Shown piece by piece: positions 33,143 to 41,832 of a DNA stretch of 64,000 bases. Made by a program: the position numbers and the translations under genes. The number at the start of each line of letters is the position of its first letter. Within the stretch, counting starts at the first letter, position 1. This DNA comes from E44-bin88 sp050123275 (GTDB lineage Bacteria; Chloroflexota; Dehalococcoidia; Dehalococcoidales; BS750m-G39), in contig JASFHK010000003.1 in the NCBI GenBank assembly GCA_050123275.1, forward strand, positions 1 through 64,000, in the 5' to 3' direction. The notes beneath the pieces were generated by a model, which worked only from the letters and a program-made list of their open reading frames with translations, made no database searches and was not told where the DNA came from.

Positions 33143-33523
33143 TCAGGAAAGGGTTAACTTGACCGCCTTCACCAGCTCCTCGGGCTCGAAAGGCTTAGCG
33201 ATACAAGGCGGGCTGGACTTCTTGAGAAACTCCTGGATGTAGTTATTCAGGGTGTCTCCGGTGATGAAAATCAGCTTATCGGCCAGGGGGTTGCTCGTTT
33301 TTTCCCAGTGCTCGTAAAGCTGGATACCGGTCATTCCCGGCAGCCTGATATCGGACACGCACATATCGTATTCCTTATCGTCGGCGGCTTTTCGGGCGTC
33401 CAGTCCGTTGCTGACCACGTCCACGTCGAAACCGCTGGCAGTAAGCACTCTCCGGCACAAAACACCGAGGACAGGTTCATCCTCAATCACCAGAATCCTC
33501 TTGTTGGCTTGCTCCGTCGTCAT
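33143..33523 (-). CDS. Stand-alone CheY-like response regulator
   Basis: This 126-residue protein is a single receiver domain. The conserved residues are Glu14/Asp15 (LVIEDEP), the phospho-acceptor Asp58 (CVSDIRLPGM), Thr in FITGDT and Lys in IAKPF. No output domain is present. The frame stays open to 33625, but the ATG at 33523 has AAGGAG upstream and gives a normal N terminus, so I chose it. It follows the PAS histidine kinase by 10 bp and is probably its partner. Confidence 0.9.
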   Translation of the reverse strand: MTTEQANKRILVIEDEPVLGVLCRRVLTASGFDVDVVSNGLDARKAADDKEYDMCVSDIRLPGMTGIQLYEHWEKTSNPLADKLIFITGDTLNNYIQEFLKKSSPPCIAKPFEPEELVKAVKLTLS

Positions 33524-33533
33524 GGTCTTCTCC

Positions 33534-35972
33534 TTAACTTCCGATAACGGGCAACTCGACGACAAAGGTCGTCCCCTTATCGGCATTACCCTTGGCATAT
33601 ATCCGGCCACCGTGCGAGGCGACAATCCCGTAGCTTATGCTCAACCCCAGACCACTCCCCTTGCCGACCCCCTTGGTGGTAAAGAACGGATTAAATATTA
33701 GCCCCATGTTCTCCTTGCTGATACCCGGCCCGTCGTCCGAGAACGAAATGGCGACGTGACCGTCTATCTTCTTAGCGGTTACCTGCAACGTGCCTTGACC
33801 GTCAGCCTCACCCATGGCCGACTCCGCGTTGAGCACGATGTTGAGGAACACCTGCTGCATCTGGAAATAATCGGCCATAACTTTGGGAAGGTCGTCGGGC
33901 AGGTCGGTTTCCAGTTTTATATTCTGGGAGCGCAGCTCGTAAGCCCGCAGGTCGAGTACGTCCTTCACGACCCGTCTCAACTGCAGCGGCTCCCTCATCG
34001 GGGCGTGCTTCCGGGCGAAGGTAAGCATGCTCTTGACGATGGCCGCGCACCTTTGCGCCTCGGAGTTTATCGCCGCCAGGTCATCTCTAGTATCGGCGGG
34101 CAGCTCTTCCTGGTCATTGAGCAGGCTGGAAAGCCCGATAATGCTGGTCAGCGGGTTATTCAACTCGTGGGCGACGCCCGCCGCCATCTCGCCTACCGAA
34201 GCCAGACGGTCGGTGAGGTATAATCTCTCCTGGTTCTCCCGTTCCTCGGTGATATCGCTGATTAGGACCAGGTAGCGATTACGCTGCATCTTAGCGACTT
34301 TAGCGAGGCAAATTCGAGGCATTTCCTTAACCTTATACCTGAACTCGAAAGAGTTCTCGTTCTTACTGTCTTTGATGGCTGCGGTCAGCGCCGCTCGGAA
34401 CCCTTCCGCCCTGATGACTTCATCAAGCGGCTTATCCTCAACCCTGCTTTTTTTCAGGTAGAACTTCTTGTAAAAGGTATCGTTGGCCAGCAGCAGCTTC
34501 ATTTTCTCGTCTATCACCAGGACGGCGTTGGGCGTGGCGGCGAGAATCTGGTCAATCAGGCTTCTCTGATACTCGAGCACTGCTTCTGCTCTCCGCCGCC
34601 CGGTGACATCCCGCAAAGTGGCCAGGTTACCGATTACCTTATCGCCATCCTTGACGGCCATCGCGTTGATTTCGACGTTCAGCTTCTCGCCGTTACCCCG
34701 GTACATTTCGACCTCGTAAGCGGGCACGTCCTTGCCGAGCAGCCGGAGCATGAAGTTCTTGACGACAATGGCGGCGCTCTTCTTGGTCATGACGTTGGTC
34801 AGCGTCCGGATATTCTTGCCCACCAGCTCTCCCCGGGTGTAGCCGCCGATATCGGTTGCCTTGCGGTTAACATCGATGATGTCACCTTTGTTATCCATGA
34901 AGACGATGATGTCATTGGCCGACTCGAAAATAAGGCGGTATCTTTCCTCTTTTGTCTCAATCTCCTGCTCCATCAACCTACGCTCGGTGACGTCGCGGCA
35001 GATGGACTGAACGGCTACGGGCTTGCCGTCATCATCTTTGATGGTATTGAACACCTGCTCGGTCCAGATGACGTTGCCGTCTTTACGAATCATGCGTACG
35101 GTGCTGGGGTGGTGCTCCATATCTTTATTTTTGGTGTAACCTATGAAACGTTGCCTGTCGTCGGGATGGATTATTTTGAACCCCAGTTCGGAGTCCTCGT
35201 AAAACTCTGCGGGCGCGTAGCCGGTGATGCGCTCGGCAGACGGACTGACGTAGTCCACCTTGAAGGTCGGCTCCAGCAGAATACGTATCATCATGTCGCT
35301 GGCGTTATCGGCCATTATACGAAAGCGCTCTTCGTTAATCCTCAAACCGTCCTCCGCCTCAACCCGCCGCGCCAGCTCGTTCTCGATACGCACCCGGTCC
35401 CGCTGGCGGATAACGGTGATGGCTATCACCAGGAAAAACACCATAACGAAAAAGGCGAGCGTCTCGCCTATGGACTCGACAGGCATCCCCGCCAGCGGCA
35501 AGAGGACTCCCATGAAAACCAGGTAGCCGGTGGCCACGATGAAGGTCTGAAGCCGGGATAAAAAGATGCTGGCGACCAGGAAGGGTAACACCAGCCAGGG
35601 TAGCGATTGGACGATGCCGATTGGCTCGGAGCCGGTAATAACCATACCGACGATATTGAGAGCGGGAACCGTCAGGATAATTATCAGCGCCGGTTTGTAA
35701 AATTTCGCCCGGCTCAAGCCGTAACCGATGGCAATGATACAGTTGACAACTAAAAGATTGACCCAGGCATCGATACCCAGGTCGTTCCTGACAATGACGC
35801 CGATGAAGCCGTTAACGGCGGTAGCCAGCAGTAAACCGGTTAAAAGCTTGAGCTTACGGCGGTCCTTGACGTCGGCTTCCTCCGCCGACCCTACCAGCCA
35901 CCCCAGAAGACGAGACAGAAACGCCATAACCCCGCTTCTGGATGACTCCCTTTCGATAACCTCCTGAACCAT
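33534..35972 (-). CDS. Membrane-bound multi-PAS sensor histidine kinase
   Basis: This 812-residue kinase (from the ATG at 35972) has about six membrane segments near residues 45-190 (such as LLTGLLLATAVNGFIGVIV and FFVMVFFLVIAITVI). Three PAS domains follow (about 215-335, 345-455 and 465-575). The catalytic core has the phospho-acceptor His in GVAHELNNPLTSI and an ATPase domain with DDGPGISKENMG and GKGSGLGLSISYG. The frame is open to 36047, but an inverted repeat lies in that stretch and the MVQEVIERE start looks more natural; the start remains uncertain. It is coupled to the receiver gene downstream. The signal is unknown. Confidence 0.88.
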   Translation of the reverse strand: MVQEVIERESSRSGVMAFLSRLLGWLVGSAEEADVKDRRKLKLLTGLLLATAVNGFIGVIVRNDLGIDAWVNLLVVNCIIAIGYGLSRAKFYKPALIIILTVPALNIVGMVITGSEPIGIVQSLPWLVLPFLVASIFLSRLQTFIVATGYLVFMGVLLPLAGMPVESIGETLAFFVMVFFLVIAITVIRQRDRVRIENELARRVEAEDGLRINEERFRIMADNASDMMIRILLEPTFKVDYVSPSAERITGYAPAEFYEDSELGFKIIHPDDRQRFIGYTKNKDMEHHPSTVRMIRKDGNVIWTEQVFNTIKDDDGKPVAVQSICRDVTERRLMEQEIETKEERYRLIFESANDIIVFMDNKGDIIDVNRKATDIGGYTRGELVGKNIRTLTNVMTKKSAAIVVKNFMLRLLGKDVPAYEVEMYRGNGEKLNVEINAMAVKDGDKVIGNLATLRDVTGRRRAEAVLEYQRSLIDQILAATPNAVLVIDEKMKLLLANDTFYKKFYLKKSRVEDKPLDEVIRAEGFRAALTAAIKDSKNENSFEFRYKVKEMPRICLAKVAKMQRNRYLVLISDITEERENQERLYLTDRLASVGEMAAGVAHELNNPLTSIIGLSSLLNDQEELPADTRDDLAAINSEAQRCAAIVKSMLTFARKHAPMREPLQLRRVVKDVLDLRAYELRSQNIKLETDLPDDLPKVMADYFQMQQVFLNIVLNAESAMGEADGQGTLQVTAKKIDGHVAISFSDDGPGISKENMGLIFNPFFTTKGVGKGSGLGLSISYGIVASHGGRIYAKGNADKGTTFVVELPVIGS

Positions 35973-36005
35973 TCTGTTCCCCACCAATCTAGTTCCTGAT
36001 TTTGC

Positions 36006-36040
36006 GGGGTGAGCCAGATGAAGACAACTATTCTCACCCC
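36006..36040. repeat. Inverted repeat in the 5' region of the histidine kinase gene
   Basis: GGGGTGAG (36006-36013) and CTCACCCC (36033-36040) form a perfect 8-bp inverted repeat with a 19-bp spacer. It lies 34-68 bp before the chosen kinase start at 35972. It could be an operator or an mRNA hairpin. It argues against the more upstream ATG at 36047 being the start. Confidence 0.5.
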
Positions 36041-36141
36041 GTCTCAATACTCTACGAATATGCTAAACTCAGCTATCCTAACATACCAATAGTTAATAGA
36101 GACTAAAAAGACCGGCGGGAATTATAAATATTCTCTAAATG

Positions 36142-36180
36142 AAAAAAGGGGGATCTCCGATATCGAAAATACCCCCTTTT
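36142..36180 (-). terminator. Intrinsic terminator after the acyl-CoA dehydrogenase gene
   Basis: AAAAGGGGG (36144-36152) pairs with CCCCCTTTT (36172-36180). On the minus strand the stem is followed by TTTTTTC, so it would end the transcript whose last gene stops at 36223. The 19-nt loop contains a CGATATCG palindrome that could extend the structure. Confidence 0.65.
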
Positions 36181-36222
36181 AGCGGGCCCTGTTTCCGGCT
36201 AAAAACGGCCCTTTTGCGGCGG

Positions 36223-37374
36223 TCAAACCATAGCGTTTATGCCAAGTATCTCCCGCCCGATAAGCAGCTTGTGCATCTCGGTGGTGCCGCCGAGTATGGT
36301 GCTCAATACCGCGTCGCGGTAGTGGTGCTCAACGGGAAAGTCGTCGGTGCAACCGTAGGCGCCGTGCAACCTGACGGCGTCGTGGGATACCTTCACCGCC
36401 AGCTCGCTGGCCAGCCACTTGGCTGTGGAAAGCTCCTTGGCGTGCGGCCTGCCCTGGCTCTTCAGCTGGGCGGCGTAATAGACCTGCCAGCGGATAGCCG
36501 AGGTCTCGGCCTGCATGCGGGCTATCGCCTCCTGCACCAGCTGGAAGCTGGCGATGGGCTTGCCGAACTGGTGCCTCTCCTTGGCGTAGCTGATACAGGC
36601 GTCCAGGCAGCCCTGGGCCATGCCGATGCCGCCCGCCGAGATAAAGAGACGCGCCGTGTCGATACCGGCCAGGCTGTTCTGCAGCCCCCGCCCCACCTCC
36701 CCGACTAGATTCCCTGCGGGCACACGGCAATCGATAAAACCGAGGTCGGAGATGTCGCCCGACCTGTCGCCCACCATCTGCACCTCGCGGCTGGAAAAAC
36801 CGGGAGTGCCCTTGTCCACGGCGATAACGGCCATGCCCTTGATGCCTTTCGACTTATCCGTTTGCACCAGGACGAGGACGGTGTCGGCGATACCGCCGTG
36901 GCTGATGAAGTTCTTGTTGCCGTTAACGACCCATTCGTCGCCGTCGAGGACGGCCGAAGTCTCGATAGAGGTGGCGTCGCTGCCGGCGTCGGGCTCGACG
37001 GCGGCCATGGCGACAATAGTTTCCCCTTTACAAAGCGACGGCAGGTATTTCTTTTTCTGCTCCTCGCTGGCGGCTTTGGTCAGGATGGTTCCTCCCAGCA
37101 CGCACTGCCCCACCGAGGCCAGCGTCTGCGACCAACTGACCCGGCTCAACTGCTCCCAGACAATCGCCGCCGAGAGGTAGTCCAGCCCCGCTCCGCCGTA
37201 TTCCTGGGGCAGGTGCACCGCCAGCAGCCCCAGCTCGCCCATTTTCTTAATAACGCCGTAGTTTATCTTGCGCTCCCGCTCGTAGTCGCGCAGCGTGGGC
37301 GCCATCTCCTGCAAAGCGAATTTGTGCGCCATGTCGCGCAGCATCAGCTGCTCTTCGGATAGCTCAAAATCCAT
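36223..37374 (-). CDS. Acyl-CoA dehydrogenase
   Basis: This 383-residue flavoprotein matches the acyl-CoA dehydrogenase family, which introduces an alpha,beta double bond into an acyl-CoA and passes electrons to ETF. Conserved features include AMAAVEPDAGSDATSIET, GNKNFISHGG, RHQFGKPIASFQLVQ and LHGAYGCTDDFPVE. The position of the catalytic glutamate is occupied by Glu in LGGTTEMHK near the C terminus. Length is typical. It is the last gene of a minus-strand cluster with a carboxylase subunit and a second dehydrogenase. Confidence 0.92.
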   Translation of the reverse strand: MDFELSEEQLMLRDMAHKFALQEMAPTLRDYERERKINYGVIKKMGELGLLAVHLPQEYGGAGLDYLSAAIVWEQLSRVSWSQTLASVGQCVLGGTILTKAASEEQKKKYLPSLCKGETIVAMAAVEPDAGSDATSIETSAVLDGDEWVVNGNKNFISHGGIADTVLVLVQTDKSKGIKGMAVIAVDKGTPGFSSREVQMVGDRSGDISDLGFIDCRVPAGNLVGEVGRGLQNSLAGIDTARLFISAGGIGMAQGCLDACISYAKERHQFGKPIASFQLVQEAIARMQAETSAIRWQVYYAAQLKSQGRPHAKELSTAKWLASELAVKVSHDAVRLHGAYGCTDDFPVEHHYRDAVLSTILGGTTEMHKLLIGREILGINAMV

Positions 37375-37415
37375 TCTGTACCTCCGTCCCCTGTTCGATG
37401 AAAGCCGACGGCACC

Positions 37416-38972
37416 CTAGAGGGGCATGTTGCCGTGCCGCTTGGGGTCAGGCGGCAGCTTCTTATCCCGAATCAGTCGCAGCGAGTTTACCAGGCAGCGC
37501 CGGGTCTGCCGCGGCTCGATGATATCCTGGACATAGGTCACCTGGGAGGCCAGAGCCAGGCTGTCGGCGTAAAGCTCGTTGTATTCCTTTATTTTTCGGG
37601 TGCGGAAGTCGTCGGGCTTCTCCGCTTGCTTGATATCTTCGGCGTAGAAAAGCTCGACGGCCTGCGCCGCCCCCATGGCGCCGACCTCGGCGGTGGGCCA
37701 GGCGAAGACCAGGTCGGTGCCGAAACCGGGCAGTATGCCCATGCCCAGCGCCGCGCCGCCGTAGACCTTGCGCATCAGCACCGCCATCTTGGGCACGGTG
37801 GCTTCGGAAAGGGCGTAGAGCACCTTGGCGCCGTGATGGATGATAGCGGCGTGCTCCTGCGCCTTACCGGGCAGATAGCCGGGCGTGTCCACCAGTAGCA
37901 CGAGGGGGATATTGAAAGCGTCGCAGAAGCGGATGAAGCGCGCCTGCTTGCGCGAGCTGTCCACCGTCATGCAACCGGCGCGCACCATGGGCTGGTTGGC
38001 GATGACGCCCACCGTGCCGCCCTCCAGCCGGGCGAAACCGACGATTATCTCGCTGGCGAACTCGGCCTTGACCTCGACGAAGTCGCCGTTATCGACTATT
38101 TCACCGATGACCTTACGCATGTCGTAGCCCCGGGTCGCCTCCTCGGGCACGATTTCAGCCAGTGCGTCGTTGAAACGCTCCGGGTCGTCTTTAGTGTCTA
38201 TTTTAGGCGGGTTTTCCCGCCAGTTCGAGGGCAAAAAGGAGAGCAGCCGCCGGATATCCTGCATGCAGTCTTTTTCGCTTTTCACCCTGAAGTCGGCGAC
38301 GCCGGTAAGCTGGCTGTGGACTTTGGCCCCACCCAGCTCCTCCAGGCTGATTTCCTCACCGGTCACCGACTTGATGACCCTGGGCCCCGTGATACACATG
38401 TGGGAAAGCCCGTCCACCATGAAGATGAAGTCGGTCAGCGCCGGCGAGTAGACCGAGCCGCCGGTGCAGTTGCCCAGAACCGCCGAAATCTGGGGTATCG
38501 CCCCGGAGCAGCGGCTGTTGATGTAGAAGACGACGCCGGCGTGCTTTTCGTCGCTGACGCGGTAGGGGTCGTCGCTGCCCGCCTTTTCCGGCCTGACCAC
38601 GCGCGCGCCGGGCGAATCGTTGAGGCCGATGAGGGGCACGCCCATGTCCAGCGCCATCTCGTGAATCTTGTAGAGCTTGCGCCCGTGCATGTAGCCCTGG
38701 GAGCCGCCGAAAACGGTGGCATCGTGGGCGAAAACGCAGACCCGCCGCCCGTCTATGGTGCCGTGCCCGGTGACGACGCCGTCTCCGGGCGCGCCCAGGC
38801 GGTATTTGACCAGCATGCCGAACTCGTTGAAGCTGTCCTTATCGAGGAGAAGGTCGATGCGCTCGCGTGCCGTCAGCTTGCCTTTCCCGTGCTCGCGGTC
38901 AACCTTGTCCTGGCCACCCCCCAGGGCGGCTTGCTCTTTAGCTTCGCGGAGCTTCTTGATGCGCTTTTCCAT
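37416..38972 (-). CDS. Acyl-CoA carboxylase/decarboxylase carboxyltransferase subunit (PccB/MmdA-like)
   Basis: This 518-residue protein has the two crotonase-fold halves of biotin-dependent acyl-CoA carboxyltransferases. The start MEKRIKKLREAKEQA, GKLTARERIDLLLD, GLNDSPGARV and GTDLVFAWPTAEVGAMGAAQA are family features. It would move carboxyl groups between carboxybiotin and an acyl-CoA such as propionyl- or methylmalonyl-CoA. No biotin carboxylase, biotin carrier or sodium-pump subunit is adjacent, so the direction (carboxylase or decarboxylase) cannot be judged. It lies 41 bp from both neighbouring acyl-CoA dehydrogenase genes in the same direction. Confidence 0.9.
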   Translation of the reverse strand: MEKRIKKLREAKEQAALGGGQDKVDREHGKGKLTARERIDLLLDKDSFNEFGMLVKYRLGAPGDGVVTGHGTIDGRRVCVFAHDATVFGGSQGYMHGRKLYKIHEMALDMGVPLIGLNDSPGARVVRPEKAGSDDPYRVSDEKHAGVVFYINSRCSGAIPQISAVLGNCTGGSVYSPALTDFIFMVDGLSHMCITGPRVIKSVTGEEISLEELGGAKVHSQLTGVADFRVKSEKDCMQDIRRLLSFLPSNWRENPPKIDTKDDPERFNDALAEIVPEEATRGYDMRKVIGEIVDNGDFVEVKAEFASEIIVGFARLEGGTVGVIANQPMVRAGCMTVDSSRKQARFIRFCDAFNIPLVLLVDTPGYLPGKAQEHAAIIHHGAKVLYALSEATVPKMAVLMRKVYGGAALGMGILPGFGTDLVFAWPTAEVGAMGAAQAVELFYAEDIKQAEKPDDFRTRKIKEYNELYADSLALASQVTYVQDIIEPRQTRRCLVNSLRLIRDKKLPPDPKRHGNMPL

Positions 38973-39013
38973 TGTCTACCTCCCCGAAAGGCTTTTTGCG
39001 GGCGAAAGTACGG

Positions 39014-40534
39014 CTAGAATATGTCTTCGTCCTTGACCCAGGACGGGAACCAGCGGTAATAGTCGGGCGGGTGGGCCTTTTTCAGTCCCTCGTAGCTCGC
39101 CTTGGCCATCCTGATCGCCCCGCCTTTACGGTGCAGCTTGACCAGCCCCTTTTCCTGCAGGGACAAAAGCACTTTTTCTACTTCGGTGTCCCCGACGGCG
39201 AAGTGCTCTTTGAGGTCGTCCCGGCTCATGTAAAGACCGGGGGCGACGCGGTAGTTCTCGGCGAGGACGGCGAGCAGGCTGTCTTCGTCGATTTCAGCCA
39301 GCTTCTTCGGCTTTTCGGCGGAGGGCACGGGCACCCCCAGCTCTTCGTGGCGGACGCGGCGCGGCATCTTGAAGTCTTCGGCCATAGCTTTAAGCCCCAT
39401 GCGGTAGAGGGTAATCTTGACGGCTTCGTTGGTGCCCCCCGCAATCTGGGCCACCTTGGATTCGTTCATTACTCTCTGCAAAGGATAGAACTTGGTGGTG
39501 CCGTCGCCGCCCATGACCTGTATCGCCTCCGCCCCCATCGCCACCGCGCTGTCGGTGTTGAACACCTTGCACACGGAGCAGTCCACGGCGGCGTTCTCGC
39601 TCTCATCCAGGCGGTGGGCGGCGTAGTAGGTGGCCAGTCGCGACAGCTTGAGGTTGGCAATCATGTCGGCCACCTTGAACTGGTTGGTGGGGATATCGAT
39701 GGTGGGCTTGCCGAACTGGATGCGCCTTTGCCCGTAGGAAACGACGGCCCGCAGCGCCTCCCTCATCGAGCCCAAAACCTGCGCCGAGACCAGCGCCCTC
39801 TCGTAGTTGAGCGCCAGCACCATCACCCGCCACCCCTCCCCCTCCGCACCGATGCGGTTGGCCTCGGGCACGGCCACGTCGATAAAGCTCAAATAGCCGT
39901 TGGGCACGTTGTCGAAGCTCATCACCTCGTTGATTTTCTCCACGGTGAAGCCGGGCATCCCCTTCTCCACGATAAAGCCGCTCAGCTGACGGTGTTTACG
40001 TATGTCCTCGGGGTCGTCGCTGGTGCGGGCGTAGAGCATATAGCGGCTGGCGGCACCGGTGCCGGTGACGAAGCGCTTCTTGCCGTTGACGATGTAGCTA
40101 CCGCCCTTGCGCTCGGCGGTAGTCTCGATGTCGGCGACGTCGGTGCCCACGCCGGGCTCGGTCATGGCCACCGCCCCCAGCTCCCCCCGCACCATGGCGG
40201 GCAGAAAACGCCTTTTTTGCGCCTCGGTGCCGAAGTCAATCACCTGGTGCCAGCCCCCCAGCATGGCGGCGCCGAATATCCAGCCCACCCCGGGCAGCCG
40301 GCTGATTTCCTCGATGGCGATACAGGCCCCGGTGGCGCCCAGCCCCATCCCGCCGTACTTCTCGGGCACGCCGGCGCCGAAATAGCCCTTGTCGGCGATG
40401 CTCTTGAGAATGTCGCGGGGAAATTCACGTTTCCAGTAGGCTACCTCGGCGGCGGGCATGGCCTCCTCGACGAACTTCCCCACCTCAACCGCCAGTGCCC
40501 GGTCCTCGTCGCGCCACCAGCTGAAAGACTCCAT
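39014..40534 (-). CDS. Acyl-CoA dehydrogenase with C-terminal winged-helix-like domain
   Basis: Residues 1-385 form a standard acyl-CoA dehydrogenase: VAMTEPGVGTDVADIETTA at about 122-140, RIQFGKPTIDIPTNQFKVAD at 271-290, and the catalytic Glu370 in AGGTNE. The protein then continues to residue 506. After a basic/Pro-rich linker (388-412), residues about 414-485 (DEDSLLAVLAENY, MSRDDLKEHFAVGDTEVEKV, LLSLQEKGLVKLHRKGGAI) have the helix-helix-helix-wing pattern of a winged HTH. A Trp-containing tail ends the protein. Stop and start are both clear, so it is not a frameshift artefact. It could be a DNA-binding or a protein-interaction domain. Confidence 0.85.
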   Translation of the reverse strand: MESFSWWRDEDRALAVEVGKFVEEAMPAAEVAYWKREFPRDILKSIADKGYFGAGVPEKYGGMGLGATGACIAIEEISRLPGVGWIFGAAMLGGWHQVIDFGTEAQKRRFLPAMVRGELGAVAMTEPGVGTDVADIETTAERKGGSYIVNGKKRFVTGTGAASRYMLYARTSDDPEDIRKHRQLSGFIVEKGMPGFTVEKINEVMSFDNVPNGYLSFIDVAVPEANRIGAEGEGWRVMVLALNYERALVSAQVLGSMREALRAVVSYGQRRIQFGKPTIDIPTNQFKVADMIANLKLSRLATYYAAHRLDESENAAVDCSVCKVFNTDSAVAMGAEAIQVMGGDGTTKFYPLQRVMNESKVAQIAGGTNEAVKITLYRMGLKAMAEDFKMPRRVRHEELGVPVPSAEKPKKLAEIDEDSLLAVLAENYRVAPGLYMSRDDLKEHFAVGDTEVEKVLLSLQEKGLVKLHRKGGAIRMAKASYEGLKKAHPPDYYRWFPSWVKDEDIF

Positions 40535-40675
40535 ATGCGCCCCCTAAAGTTTGCTATCAAGATGATAGCGTAAGACGTAACGATTATCAATGCTCTTGAA
40601 ACCTTTAGTAAGCTGGAGTAAAGTAGTCCTTGGTCACTGGTAATCTTAAAATAATGAATAACGGGGGTGAAGGCA

Positions 40676-41830
40676 TTGGAAGCGATGGCAGAGCTGGCCC
40701 ATATTGCCCGCATACGACCGGAGACACTGAAGGAGCGTAAACGGAAAGGCGTCAAGGCGGTCGGTTACATCGGCCGCTTCGTCCCCGAGGAGCTTATCTA
40801 CGCTTCGGGCGCCGTCCCCTACCTGCTCTGTAGAGGCGGGCAACCCGAGCCCCCCGACGCCGTTATCCCCTACATGCTGCGCTTCATGAGCCCCTACGGA
40901 CGCTCCCAGATAGGCTACCATCTGCTGGGCATCGACCCGGTGATACCCCTACTCGACCTGATTGTCGCCCAGTGCAGCGACTGCCACGAGTCGAGGCTGG
41001 CCGACCTGCTGGAGTATTTTAAGCTGCCCACCATGCGCCTGGGCGTGCCCCAGGACTGGGAAAAGAAGCTCTCCCGCGACTACTATTACAAGGAGCTGGC
41101 GCGCCTCAAGGCCCGGCTGGAAGCCCTCACCGGCCATGAAATCACCGAGCCGAAGCTGAAAGCCGCCACCGGCGCCCTCAATAGTATCCGGGACGTTCTG
41201 CAAAAGATTAGCCTGCTCCGCAAGAAGCAGCCCCCGCCCCTGGGCGGCGACGACTTCATCAAGCTAAATCATTACTCTTTCTACGGCGACCCGGAGGAGA
41301 CGCTGCCCAGACTGGAAAAGCTGTACGGCGGGCTGCAAAAAGCGAAAAGCCCCTTCCCCAAAGATGCTCCCCGCCTGCTCATGGCGGGGCACGTCGTCGG
41401 CGTCGGCGACTACGTCGTGCCCAAATTGATTGAGGATTCGGGCGGGGTGGTCGTCGCCGAGTTTCTCGACGAAGGCATCCGCCCGCCCGGCTGGCGGGTA
41501 AAGGCCAACGGCGACCCGATGGCGGGGTTGGGCAAAAGCTATTACCTGGAAAGGACGCCCCCCTCCCTCTTCCAGCCCGCCTGGGAGCAGCGGATTGAGG
41601 CCATCACCAAGCTGGTCGAGGACCTCGACATCGACGGCGTCATCTGGTACCAGCTCTCCTTCGAGGAGGTCTATGATTTGGAATGCTCCGTCCTCTCCCG
41701 GGCCATGGACGAGCTGAAGATTCCGTTATTGAAGCTGGAGTCATCCTACGAGTACTCCCGCGAGGCGGTAGGACCCTTAACGACGCGCATCGAAAGCTTT
41801 GTCGCCACCGTCCGCCAGAGGAGGAGCTGA
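40676..41830 (+). CDS. 2-hydroxyacyl-CoA dehydratase/BcrB-C-like subunit (first)
   Basis: This protein of about 384 residues belongs to the HgdB/FldB/BcrB-C family, [4Fe-4S] subunits of 2-hydroxyacyl-CoA dehydratases and class I benzoyl-CoA reductases. Recognisable parts are GYIGRFVPEELIYASGAVP, VAQCSDCHESR with two cysteines, and the C-terminal VLSRAMDELKIPLLKLESSY. Start choice: the frame is open to GTG at 40667, but TTG at 40676 has GGGGGTGA at the right distance and I prefer it. It is followed after 2 bp by a second family member, then by the activator ATPase. It is divergent from the winged-helix acyl-CoA dehydrogenase gene. Confidence 0.85.
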   Translation: MEAMAELAHIARIRPETLKERKRKGVKAVGYIGRFVPEELIYASGAVPYLLCRGGQPEPPDAVIPYMLRFMSPYGRSQIGYHLLGIDPVIPLLDLIVAQCSDCHESRLADLLEYFKLPTMRLGVPQDWEKKLSRDYYYKELARLKARLEALTGHEITEPKLKAATGALNSIRDVLQKISLLRKKQPPPLGGDDFIKLNHYSFYGDPEETLPRLEKLYGGLQKAKSPFPKDAPRLLMAGHVVGVGDYVVPKLIEDSGGVVVAEFLDEGIRPPGWRVKANGDPMAGLGKSYYLERTPPSLFQPAWEQRIEAITKLVEDLDIDGVIWYQLSFEEVYDLECSVLSRAMDELKIPLLKLESSYEYSREAVGPLTTRIESFVATVRQRRS

Positions 41831-41832
41831 AG

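Noticed and set aside
33524..33625. An N-terminal extension of the CheY-like receiver to 33625.
   Set aside because: It overlaps the end of the histidine kinase gene, and the ATG at 33523 has a strong AAGGAG and a normal receiver start.
38972..40573. Long open frames antisense to real genes (for example 38972-40573 plus, 22661-23986 plus, 30457-31977 minus, 12395-13558 plus).
   Set aside because: They arise from GC-rich third codon positions on the opposite strand. They are rich in His, Gly and Val without motifs and lie fully opposite well-identified enzymes.
41683..41832. An upstream extension of the second HgdB/BcrB-like subunit to 41683.
   Set aside because: It lies inside the preceding gene in another frame, and the ATG at 41833 has GAGGAG directly upstream.
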